A stretch of 12,704 nt of DNA from JABDGR01 sp964561455 (GCA_964561455.1 CAZLPS010000112.1:1-12704), one strand, 5' to 3'. Shown: positions 1-6,615, numbered from the stretch's first letter. The notes: generated by a model not told the origin, from the sequence alone. Numbers and translations: made by a program.

Positions 1-81
1 ACTTTCAAAGGAGACGGGAGCGAGGAGTTGATAAGTGATAGTTGAGAGTTGCAAGCGGCGCCCGGCGCTCTTTGGCATTTT

Positions 82-137
82 CAACAATATAGCAATGCAA
101 CAATATAACAATAGGTCACCCCAGCAATATAACAATA
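82..137. repeat. Degenerate AT-rich tandem repeat (CAACAATATA-type)
   Basis: Two adjoining 16-bp copies, CAACAATATAGCAATG (82-97) and CAACAATATAACAATA (98-113), are followed after a GTCACCC stretch by a third, AGCAATATAACAATA (123-137), which ends in a related GCCACCC. It lies downstream of the cupredoxin gene in a non-coding stretch (1-189) that is otherwise low in information. The AT-rich units stand out against GC-rich surroundings. No open frame of note crosses it. Function is unknown. Confidence 0.75.
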
Positions 138-150
138 AGCCACCCGCCCC

Positions 151-186
151 AATCGCCTCCGTCGCCTCAGTCGCCTCAATCGCCTT
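151..186. repeat. 9-bp tandem repeat, four copies of NNTCGCCTC
   Basis: Four consecutive 9-bp units read AATCGCCTC, CGTCGCCTC, AGTCGCCTC and AATCGCCTT on the plus strand. The array ends four bases from the stop codon of the cupredoxin gene, so it would form the start of the 3' untranslated region of the copper operon mRNA. I see no hairpin with a T-run here, so it is not an obvious terminator. The sequence at 1-81 shows no gene. Confidence 0.8.
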
Positions 187-189
187 CCC

Positions 190-585
190 CTAAACGAACT
201 TAATCACCAGCGAATACATGCCCATGCCGCAGACGCCGCGGATGCTGTCGCCGGCTTTTTGTGCCGGGATGGTAATGGTTTTCTCTCCCGTGGCCTGCAG
301 GGACTCCCGGATGTTGAGTTGGGGAATCGCAAAAGTGCTCGAACAATCCAGGGTGCCTTGCGTCTTCATTTTCAAAATGACCGGGATGCCGGCTTTGGCC
401 GTGATTTCCCTGGGCGTGTACCCCTCCTTCACCGTGATTTCAAAAACCTGTTCTTTGCCCGTGGGCGCGGCGGGCGCGGAAGCAACAGCGGGCGCGGCGG
501 CATCCGTCGCCGGTTTGGAACAGGCGAACCAGAAACCGCCGAGGGCAATGGCGGCGGCGGCGAAAACGATCTTCATTTTGTTCAT
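190..585 (-). CDS. Exported cupredoxin-domain protein, probable lipoprotein, histidine-free
   Basis: This 131-residue protein is the third gene of the copper operon, starting 13 bases after the copA stop. The N-terminus has a charged start, a hydrophobic run (residues 6-21) and Cys22 followed by Ser-Lys-Pro, which suggests lipidation. The lipobox (Trp-Phe-Ala-Cys) is atypical, so plain secretion is also possible. A low-complexity Ala/Pro linker runs to about residue 42. The rest matches the Cupredoxin_1 (PF13473) type found beside copper ATPases: Cys81 in a CSSTF/IP loop and a C-terminal CGMGM motif (Cys119, Met121, Met123). There is no histidine anywhere, so a blue type 1 site is unlikely and a soft Cys/Met Cu(I) site is inferred. 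I chose the ATG at 585 because the GTG start at 627 would place an extra segment before the signal sequence. A likely role is accepting copper outside the inner membrane. Confidence 0.85.
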   Translation of the reverse strand: MNKMKIVFAAAAIALGGFWFACSKPATDAAAPAVASAPAAPTGKEQVFEITVKEGYTPREITAKAGIPVILKMKTQGTLDCSSTFAIPQLNIRESLQATGEKTITIPAQKAGDSIRGVCGMGMYSLVIKFV

Positions 586-598
586 GGTGGAGGGAAGA

Positions 599-3500
599 TT
601 AAAAATTAAAAACCGGCGGAATGACACCGTAACCCGCCAGACTGTTTAAAATATCATATGCGCCAAATAATACAACGAGCAATCCGGCCGTCTTGAAAAA
701 CACGCCCGAACGGCCCCGGCCGCGGGCGCCCAGCGGGCTGAAACTCAACAGCGCCAGCATCGGCAAGGTGCCCAGCGCAAACGAGAACATCGTCAGCGCC
801 CCGGCGAAAAAATGCCCAGTCGTCAACGTATAGAGCTGCATGGACTGGGTGAAGCCGCAGGGCAGAAAGAACGTGGCCACCCCCAACGCCAGGGGCGCAA
901 ACCAGGCCCGGTGGCCCTGCAGCGCGTGGACGCGCTCGCCCAGGGAACGGGGCAGCAGCACTTGAAAACGTTTCACCCAGGGAAAGACATTGAGCAGGCC
1001 TATGCCCATGATGATCATAATTCCCCCGACCAACACACCGAGCACCATGGCGCCCTTCGGGCCAAAACGAAAAATGGAGCCGGCCGCGCCCGCCACCCCG
1101 CCGAGGCCAAAGAATGACGCCAACCGACCCGCGTGGAAAAGCAGTTGCGGGCGCGTCTTCTCGCCTTTGCCGGCATAATAAGCCGACAAGGTGAGCACCA
1201 ACCCGCCCACGATCGCCATACAGGAAGACAGCGAGGCGACGACGCCAACCAGGAACGCCACTCCGTAGCCAATATGCGAAGCATCCACCAGGTTTCCCAA
1301 ATGCAGTTCCTGCGCGAAGATGAATGCCGCCATCAGTGCCACCGCCGCGGGCAGGGCGAAGGCAAACTCGCGCCACTTAATGGCGGTCCGCGCCGGTTCC
1401 AGCGAAAGCACAAAGTCATGTTTTTGCACGAGCGGCGCAAAAACCGGCAGGAGTTCCGCCGCGCCGCGTCCGGTAAAATCCCCCGTCACCTCCACCTGCT
1501 GGTCGGCCAACGAAGCCTTGACCCCAGTCACACCGGGAACCGTCCGCAATTCCGCTTCGGTCAGTCGCACGCAGGACCCGCAGTGCATGCCGCTAATGTG
1601 AAAGGTTAACACCGGCGCAACCGGCCCCCCACCCAGCGGCAGCATTTTCAAGCGCAACGCGTTGGAAACCACCGCCACGCTGGAAAACGCCATGGCAATG
1701 CCCGCGAAGACCGGAGAAAGCGTCCAGCCAAACCACGGATAAAACACACCCGCGGCCAGCGGAATGCCGATGATATTGAAGGCGAAGGCCCAAAAGAGAT
1801 TCTGCCAGATCACCCGCATCGTGAGGTGCGAAAGCCGGATCGCCTGCACGAGTTTCGAAATATCTCCATGCAACAACGTGACGCCGGCAGTTTCAATGGC
1901 GGCATCGGCGCCCGTTCCCATGGCAATGCCGACGTGGGCCTGGGCAAGCGCCGGGGCGTCATTCACGCCGTCACCCGCCATGGCGACAATGAGCCCGCTA
2001 CGCTGCAGTTCCGTGATCTTTTCCAATTTATCCGCGGGTAGGGCTTGGGCCGTCACTTCCTCGATGCCAACCTGGCGCGCGACAAAGCGCGCGGTGTTCT
2101 CATTGTCGCCGGTCAGCATCACCACGCGGATGCCCATTGCCCGCAATTGGCTGACGGCCGCCTTGGCGGATTCTTTGGGCGCATCGGCAATAAAGGCCAC
2201 GGCCTGCAAACCCTGGGCCGAACCCAGCAGAATGGGGGTGCGGCCCTCGCGCGTGGCGTCCGCGAGATTCAATCCGTCGGTCGCAAACCCGCGCTCGCGG
2301 GCGAGGCGTTCGCTGCCGGCAAAGTATTCGGTGCCTTCGATGACCCCGGCCAAGCCGCGGCCCTTGAGCGCGTTGAACGAGGATACGGCGGGAAGCGGCA
2401 AATTCCGGGATTCCGCCGCAGTTACGATGGCGTGGGCCAGAGGGTGCTCGGAATTTTGCTCGAGCGCCGCCAGCAGGGCCAAAGCCCGGTCGTCGCTCAA
2501 GCCGGCGAGCCCACGTAGTTCAACCAATTCGGGCCGGCCGCGCGTGAGGGTGCCCGTCTTGTCCACGACGATGACGTTGACGTCGCGCAATTTTTGGAGC
2601 GTGGCGGCGTCCTTGATTAAGATTCCGGCGCGCGCGCCCTTGCCAATGCCGACGGTCACCGCAGCGGGCGTGGCCAAACCAAGCGCACAAGGGCAGGCGA
2701 TGACCAGAACGCAGACCATAGACGATAGGCCCAAGGTCAATGCGTGGGTGAAGCCCAGGGAAGCAGCACCCAAAACCAACCAGAAGATCAGCGCCAGCAT
2801 CGCAATAATCAGCACTTTGGGGACGAAAATCTCCGCCAACTTGTCCGCCAGCGCTTGTACAGGCGCCTTGCTCGCCTGGGCTTCCTGGACCAGGGCAATG
2901 ATATGCGCCAGAAGGGTTTCGCCGCCGACCTTGGTGGCGCGAAACGTGAAGGCACCCGTCGTGTTCAGGGTGCCCGCCACCACAGCATCACCCGGATTCT
3001 TCCCGACGGGAATCGGCTCACCGGTAATGAGGGATTCGTCCACGTGCGATTCACCTGCGACGAGCACTCCGTCCACGGGAATTTTGCCGCCCGGCTTGAC
3101 GACGAGCAAATCGCCGACTTTTACCTCGCCAACGGGCACCTCCAGCTCGACGCCATCGCGCCGGACCAGGGCATTTTTGGCCTGCAAGCCCAAGAGGCTT
3201 TCCAGCGCATCGCCCGTCCGCAACCGCGCCCGGGACTCGAGATATTTGCCCAAGGTAACAAAAGTGATGACTACGATAACGACATCATAGTAGTTCTGGG
3301 TGACGTCGAGATAGGGCCGCAAGGGTTCGACGAGAGCCGTGAGCAGGAAGCTGTAGATAAAAGCTGCGCCGGTGCCCAAACCAATCAGCGTGTCCATGTT
3401 CGCCACGCCGTGGCGGAAAAAGCGCCACACCCCGCGCAAATAGGGCGCGCCGGTGACGAACAGCACGTATGAAGCCATGATCGGCAGCAGATGGTGAAAG

Positions 3501-3898
3501 AACTCGTGCAGCCACAAGGCCGGCGCGGCCACCCAGCCAAAGTCGGCAAACAAGTCCCAGTTCATGATGACGATGGCGGTCACCGCCAGCGGCGCGGCCA
3601 GCAGCACGCGACCGCGCAGGGCGGAAACCTCCTCAGCCGCCTCCCGGCGGGCGGTGTCAGCAGGTACCACCGCCCCGCCCTTTACCGGCACGATTAAGCC
3701 GTAACCCAGTGGAGACAGCACCTGCACCATATCCTCCGGCGTTACCTGAGTTTCATCGTAGGAAATTTTGGCCGTGCCGTTGCTGTAATTGACGTCGGCC
3801 GTCGTCACGCCGGCGCGCTTGCGCAAGGCGCCTTCGACGATGGCGGCGCAGGAGGCGCAGTGCATGCCGCGCACTGAAAATTTTTGGGCCGTGGTCAT
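599..3898 (-). CDS. copA: Cu(+)-exporting P1B-type ATPase CopA fused to HMA and DsbD_2/SafE-like membrane domains
   Basis: This 1099-residue inner-membrane protein pumps Cu(I) out of the cytoplasm with ATP. Visible parts, in order: HMA domain with GMHCASC (Cys14, Cys17); membrane helices from about residue 97; actuator TGEP (292-295); CPC metal motif (402-404); phosphorylation DKTGT (Asp446); P1B SEHP (483-486); TGDNE (596-600); GDGVNDAP (642-649); and the last helix with MxxSS (736-740). A normal CopA ends near residue 755. Here a second HMA domain (GMHCGSC, Cys773/Cys776) follows, then about six helices (about 842-1095) of DsbD_2/SafE type with Cys893 in an SSC motif and Cys1014 in LPCGFTQ. 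The TM7 tyrosine of Cu(I) pumps is Phe707 here. The ATG lies one base after the csoR stop, so the two are probably translationally coupled. The ATPase call is firm. The role of the C-terminal half (thiol redox or copper hand-over) is inferred. Confidence 0.95.
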   Translation of the reverse strand: MTTAQKFSVRGMHCASCAAIVEGALRKRAGVTTADVNYSNGTAKISYDETQVTPEDMVQVLSPLGYGLIVPVKGGAVVPADTARREAAEEVSALRGRVLLAAPLAVTAIVIMNWDLFADFGWVAAPALWLHEFFHHLLPIMASYVLFVTGAPYLRGVWRFFRHGVANMDTLIGLGTGAAFIYSFLLTALVEPLRPYLDVTQNYYDVVIVVITFVTLGKYLESRARLRTGDALESLLGLQAKNALVRRDGVELEVPVGEVKVGDLLVVKPGGKIPVDGVLVAGESHVDESLITGEPIPVGKNPGDAVVAGTLNTTGAFTFRATKVGGETLLAHIIALVQEAQASKAPVQALADKLAEIFVPKVLIIAMLALIFWLVLGAASLGFTHALTLGLSSMVCVLVIACPCALGLATPAAVTVGIGKGARAGILIKDAATLQKLRDVNVIVVDKTGTLTRGRPELVELRGLAGLSDDRALALLAALEQNSEHPLAHAIVTAAESRNLPLPAVSSFNALKGRGLAGVIEGTEYFAGSERLARERGFATDGLNLADATREGRTPILLGSAQGLQAVAFIADAPKESAKAAVSQLRAMGIRVVMLTGDNENTARFVARQVGIEEVTAQALPADKLEKITELQRSGLIVAMAGDGVNDAPALAQAHVGIAMGTGADAAIETAGVTLLHGDISKLVQAIRLSHLTMRVIWQNLFWAFAFNIIGIPLAAGVFYPWFGWTLSPVFAGIAMAFSSVAVVSNALRLKMLPLGGGPVAPVLTFHISGMHCGSCVRLTEAELRTVPGVTGVKASLADQQVEVTGDFTGRGAAELLPVFAPLVQKHDFVLSLEPARTAIKWREFAFALPAAVALMAAFIFAQELHLGNLVDASHIGYGVAFLVGVVASLSSCMAIVGGLVLTLSAYYAGKGEKTRPQLLFHAGRLASFFGLGGVAGAAGSIFRFGPKGAMVLGVLVGGIMIIMGIGLLNVFPWVKRFQVLLPRSLGERVHALQGHRAWFAPLALGVATFFLPCGFTQSMQLYTLTTGHFFAGALTMFSFALGTLPMLALLSFSPLGARGRGRSGVFFKTAGLLVVLFGAYDILNSLAGYGVIPPVFNF

Positions 3899-3899
3899 C

Positions 3900-4169
3900 T
3901 TACTTCGAGAGACGGTAAATCTTCATCAGCTCACGGATGGCCGCACTCTTGTCCTCGCGGAGGCGCTTGACGACGCAGGTGTCCAAGTGGCCAGCGAGCA
4001 GTTCGCGCTCAACGGATTGGAGGAGGCCGACGACGCTGCTGGTCTGCTGGATGATTTCCGGGCAGTAGGCGTTGTCCTCGATCATGGCGATGACGGTGTC
4101 AAGGGTGCCCCGCGCCTGTTTGGCCAGCTTGAGGGATTTTTCCTTTTGGGAGGGCAATGATGGTTTCAT
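3900..4169 (-). CDS. csoR: CsoR-family copper-sensing repressor
   Basis: This 89-residue, all-helical protein belongs to the CsoR/RcnR/FrmR family (DUF156), cytoplasmic tetramers that leave DNA when they bind their ligand. Counted from the ATG at 4169, Cys36, His61 and Cys65 form the ligand set, with Tyr35 just before Cys36. These positions and residues are the same as in the founding mycobacterial Cu(I) sensor CsoR, which supports both this start and copper as the ligand. The alternative TTG start at 4211 would put the upstream palindrome inside the gene. The start has a weak AGG eight bases upstream. It is first in the operon with copA and the cupredoxin gene, so it probably represses itself and both genes until copper rises. 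A sulfur-responsive relative (CstR type) is less likely because the His is kept and the partner is a copper pump. Confidence 0.92.
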   Translation of the reverse strand: MKPSLPSQKEKSLKLAKQARGTLDTVIAMIEDNAYCPEIIQQTSSVVGLLQSVERELLAGHLDTCVVKRLREDKSAAIRELMKIYRLSK

Positions 4170-4174
4170 GGATT

Positions 4175-4200
4175 TAACCTGCAACCTAGGTGGGAGGTTA
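4175..4200 (-). promoter_or_regulatory. Candidate CsoR operator (26-bp dyad)
   Basis: Outer arms TAACCT and AGGTTA sit symmetrically around an inner 8-bp perfect palindrome, ACCTAGGT (4184-4191). The centre of both is the same point (4187/4188). It lies 5 bases upstream of the csoR ATG and overlaps the candidate -10. CsoR-type repressors commonly bind pseudo-palindromes over their own promoter, so autoregulation is the natural reading. That the protein binds here is inference. Confidence 0.6.
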
Positions 4201-4211
4201 GACAAAGGCAA
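4183..4211 (-). promoter_or_regulatory. Candidate sigma-70-like promoter of the csoR-copA operon
   Basis: On the minus strand, TTGCCT (4211-4206) and TAGGTT (4188-4183) are separated by 17 bases. The -35 matches consensus at four of six positions. The -10 keeps the T, A and final T. Transcription would begin around 4176, giving a leader of only several bases. The -10 lies in the centre of the dyad, as expected for a repressed promoter. The match is modest and other starts are possible. Confidence 0.35.
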
Positions 4212-4220
4212 GCCAATTTG

Positions 4221-4264
4221 AGATTTGAAATTTAGGATTTGAAGTGGGGATTCAGGAGACAGGA
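4221..4264. repeat. Composite of two short blocks repeated at 6434-6485
   Basis: AGATTTGAAATTT (4221-4233) and CAGGAGACAGGA (4253-4264) both occur again, in the same order and on the same strand, at 6434-6446 and 6474-6485. Both places are non-coding gaps upstream of minus-strand genes. The blocks lie just upstream of the candidate csoR promoter. Origin and role are unknown. Confidence 0.65.
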
Positions 4265-4291
4265 TACAGAAGGCAGATCAGACGGGTCAGG

Positions 4292-4337
4292 CAGGTCGGA
4301 CTCGTCTGACAGGTCGGACTAGTCTGACGGGTCGGAT
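4292..4337. repeat. 18-bp tandem repeat with internal dyad
   Basis: Two adjoining 18-bp units (4292-4309 and 4310-4327), CAGGTCGGACTCGTCTGA and CAGGTCGGACTAGTCTGA, differ at one base. A partial third copy (4328-4337) follows. Across the unit, GTCGGACTAGTCTGAC is a 16-bp palindrome with one mismatched pair. A related GTCAGGCAGGTC sequence precedes the array. It lies between the end of the BNR_4 gene and the copper promoter. The remainder of the gap 4212-4388 holds no gene and no T-run terminator. Confidence 0.75.
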
Positions 4338-4388
4338 AGGGCGGCCGGGAAGAAATTGGATTTTCGGATGGAAAAACCAACCCGGCGA

Positions 4389-5744
4389 CTACTCGAGCCC
4401 GCTCAATTCGAGGACGCGGGCGATTTGCGGAGGGAAGTCAGTGACTATTTCGTTATTGCCCTGTTTGACCGGAAGCACGAAGAGGGAAAGGATGCCGTCG
4501 CGCTGCCAGCGGGCGAGGTCGTAAGTTGGCTCCCATTCACCCAGCGGTTCGGCGAGCACGTCCATCGCCTGCCAATGCGCATAGGGCGGGCGGGCGGCAT
4601 AGAGGCGCAGGCCGCCACCAAATTCGGCATCGCGGGTGATGACATACGCGGTGCCGGAGCGACTGATGGCCAGTTCCGGCCGCGACATGGGGATCTTTAA
4701 CGTTCCGATGCCGCCGAGGCTGAAAGTTAGCGTGCGCTGGCTGACTTGTTGGGTGGACCATTGAGTGCCATCAAACCAGAGATGGAAATATTGCGGCACG
4801 CCATCCGGTCCATTGCAGTAATAGGCAATATGCGGGTGGCCCTGGGCATCGGTGGCGAGTGAGCATTGATTAATGAGGTTCTGGCCTTTCGCAATGGCGA
4901 GCACGCGGGCGTCGCTCTGGGCGGTGAGGGGCACGCCAAGCACCGTTCCGGCACTGTTTTCCCAAGTTTTACCGCCGTCGTGCGACCGCGCATAGTAAAT
5001 ATCGTGGTTGGTTGCGGCATTCGCGGAGTCGCGCCAACACCAGGCGAGGTGGAGCACGCCGTCCGCACTGATTTCCGGTCGGCACCAATAAGGGCTGCTT
5101 TGCCCGGCCCCTTCCACCAAGGGAGACTGCATGACGCTCCAGGCATGGGTGGCTGGGTTATAGCGATTGAGGCACAGGCGACCGTTTCCGCTCTGGCCAT
5201 CGCGGTAGAAGAAAAACAATTCGCCATGCCGGCCCGGAATGAAAGACGGATAAGTCACCCGGGTTTCCAGACGGCCCGTCATGGGCAGAGCTGCGCCCAA
5301 ATCCGCCCAGTCAGCGCCGCCGGTGGAATGCTGGTAGCGCAAAGGCGAATCATGATGGTCGTAGGAAAGATGCAACAAGCCATCGCCCGACAGCCCCAGC
5401 ACCACTTCATTGTGGGCGTCACTGACATTCGCGGTGATGGCAAGCGTGCGCAAATCCCAGGCGCCACCGGACAGCGCGCGGCGCGCGACGACAATGTGGC
5501 GGGAAGGATCGTAATACGTCGCGTATTGAAAATTGCCGTCACTAACCAAGGCTTCGACGCGGAAAATCGTCGCGTTAATTTCGGTTGCGGCGTACGCCTG
5601 GCCGAGGGGAATTTCGTGGACCGCAAAATGGCTTTCCGGGATTTCCGGCAACGCCAAAGACCCGTGGCCATCGCCCGTCGGAATCGCGCAGGACGTCAGC
5701 AACAACGTCGTCGCCAGATTCACTGATGCCGGAAAGTTGCGCAT
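4389..5744 (-). CDS. BNR_4-type seven-bladed propeller lipoprotein, PL24/PL25 polysaccharide-lyase-like
   Basis: This 451-residue protein has a short signal and a good lipobox (Leu-Thr-Ser-Cys19), so it is probably membrane-anchored outside the cytoplasm. The body is a beta-propeller of the BNR_4 family. Motifs resemble the active site of ulvan lyases of families PL24 and PL25: a first His (His111, in AHNEV), DHH at 129-131 in the sequence SYDHHDSPLRY, Tyr165 in VTYPSF, and Arg181 in FFYRDG. An Asp-box-like strand (RSHDGGKTW) also appears. Elimination on an acidic polysaccharide is therefore possible, but the substrate cannot be read from the sequence. The ATG at 5744 is preferred over the TTG at 5750. 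It starts 21 bases after the PqiC-like gene, so it is probably the last gene of the mla operon. A 10-bp palindrome, TTTCGCGAAA (5751-5760), lies just upstream. Confidence 0.8.
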   Translation of the reverse strand: MRNFPASVNLATTLLLTSCAIPTGDGHGSLALPEIPESHFAVHEIPLGQAYAATEINATIFRVEALVSDGNFQYATYYDPSRHIVVARRALSGGAWDLRTLAITANVSDAHNEVVLGLSGDGLLHLSYDHHDSPLRYQHSTGGADWADLGAALPMTGRLETRVTYPSFIPGRHGELFFFYRDGQSGNGRLCLNRYNPATHAWSVMQSPLVEGAGQSSPYWCRPEISADGVLHLAWCWRDSANAATNHDIYYARSHDGGKTWENSAGTVLGVPLTAQSDARVLAIAKGQNLINQCSLATDAQGHPHIAYYCNGPDGVPQYFHLWFDGTQWSTQQVSQRTLTFSLGGIGTLKIPMSRPELAISRSGTAYVITRDAEFGGGLRLYAARPPYAHWQAMDVLAEPLGEWEPTYDLARWQRDGILSLFVLPVKQGNNEIVTDFPPQIARVLELSGLE

Positions 5745-5765
5745 GGGCAATTTCGCGAAAACGCC

Positions 5766-6401
5766 CTAGCGCAGGGCCGCTTTGGCGGCGCGGGCCTCGG
5801 GCAGGGACTTTACCACCTCTCTCGCCAAATCCCCGATGAGCAAGCTAAGGGTGTTAACGTAGCCCACAAACGGGTCCGCCCCAGAATCAGCGTGGCGCGT
5901 AAAAGTCGAGGGGTGAGCGGGTACATAGTAATTGGGTTTACCGCCGGGCCCGGAAATGCGCCATTGCGCCAGCAAAGTCACGTCGCCGCCCGGGGCACCA
6001 TCAAATTGCAAGATTTGCACGGAAAGCTCGAATTCCTGGCCAAAACCCGGCGGCACGGGAAAAGCCGCCACGTGCGCTGAGTCTGAAAATAAAGTCACGT
6101 CCTGCGCCAGGACGCGCGCAAAACCCGGGCCCATGGATTCCGTCCAGCGATGAAACTCATCAATACTGACTTGACCGCCTGGGAGGCGGATAAACATTTG
6201 CGGGCGGTCAAGGTAGTCGGGCACTTCCGGGCTGTTTACCGCCAGCGACAGGGCGAGGTCGGGGGCCGGCGACGGCGCCACTTTGGCGGTGAGGCCGGTG
6301 AGAAGATAAGATTGGGACAAATCGGGCTTGGGCGACAACACCGAGCAACCCGCGAACAACCCGCAGGCAAAAACGAGGGCAAAGGGAGAGCGCGGATTCA
6401 T
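5766..6401 (-). CDS. PqiC/YmbA-like ABC transport auxiliary lipoprotein
   Basis: This 211-residue protein begins with a signal peptide ending in Leu-Phe-Ala-Gly-Cys19, a good lipobox. Ser at +2 favours the outer membrane if the enterobacterial sorting rule holds here. The body matches the ABC_trans_aux family (PF03886): PDYLDRPQ at 61-68 and a conserved Glu-Phe-His-Arg-Trp (82-86) before a segment ending in RVLAQDV. Relatives such as PqiC dock on MCE-protein tubes at the outer membrane. Here it follows mlaD after a 230-bp gap and probably supplies the outer-membrane end of the lipid bridge. No MlaC-type soluble carrier is present. No Shine-Dalgarno sequence precedes the ATG. A TTTAAT hexamer (minus strand, 6434-6429) could be a -10 for a separate transcript, but I see no good -35. 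Confidence 0.85.
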   Translation of the reverse strand: MNPRSPFALVFACGLFAGCSVLSPKPDLSQSYLLTGLTAKVAPSPAPDLALSLAVNSPEVPDYLDRPQMFIRLPGGQVSIDEFHRWTESMGPGFARVLAQDVTLFSDSAHVAAFPVPPGFGQEFELSVQILQFDGAPGGDVTLLAQWRISGPGGKPNYYVPAHPSTFTRHADSGADPFVGYVNTLSLLIGDLAREVVKSLPEARAAKAALR

Positions 6402-6461
6402 GGGAAAGGGAACACTGACTTGACGGGAATTAAAGATTTGAAATTTGAGAGAAGAGAGGAC

Positions 6462-6489
6462 GGAGACAGGAGTCAGGAGACAGGAGTCG
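6462..6489. repeat. 14-bp tandem duplication
   Basis: GGAGACAGGAGTCA (6462-6475) is followed at once by GGAGACAGGAGTCG (6476-6489). The run lies in the 230-bp gap 6402-6631 between mlaD and the PqiC-like gene. On the coding (minus) strand it is a pyrimidine-rich tract upstream of the PqiC-like start. Downstream, 6507-6540 carries AT-rich near-repeats with no open frame. Confidence 0.75.
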
Positions 6490-6566
6490 AGGGAGGGGGC
6501 GCAACGATTTAGGTCTAAAGCCTAAGGTTAAACGCTTAAGTGCCGCAATTGGGACGGGTAAGAGTG

Positions 6567-6615
6567 GATTTGCGATTTGGGATTTGGGATTTGGGATTCG
6601 TGATTCGTGATTTGA
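6567..6615. repeat. 7-bp tandem repeat, seven copies of GATTTGG/GATTCGT type
   Basis: Seven unbroken heptads read GATTTGC, three of GATTTGG, two of GATTCGT, and GATTTGA. The nested order (three identical, then two identical variants) points to growth by local duplication. The array starts 16 bases past the mlaD stop and lies inside the presumed mla transcript. It has no coding potential of note. Confidence 0.85.

Noticed and set aside
54..69. A GC-rich hairpin (AGCG...CGCT) downstream of the copper operon as a terminator
   Set aside because: The stem has an internal mismatch and there is no T-run after it on the minus strand, so I could not support a terminator.
586..627. GTG start of the cupredoxin gene overlapping copA
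   Set aside because: It would put 14 extra residues before an otherwise normal signal sequence. The ATG at 585 fits better.
1764..3290. A 508-codon open frame on the plus strand opposite copA
   Set aside because: It is the antisense shadow of a GC-rich gene with all ATPase motifs on the other strand. Its product is Ser/Pro/Arg/Thr-rich with no recognisable domain.
4292..4337. CRISPR-like array
   Set aside because: The 18-bp units adjoin directly with no spacers, there are fewer than three full copies, and no cas gene is near.
4866..5726. A 286-codon plus-strand frame opposite the BNR_4 gene
   Set aside because: No domain or signal is visible, and the minus-strand frame has a signal peptide, lipobox and propeller motifs.
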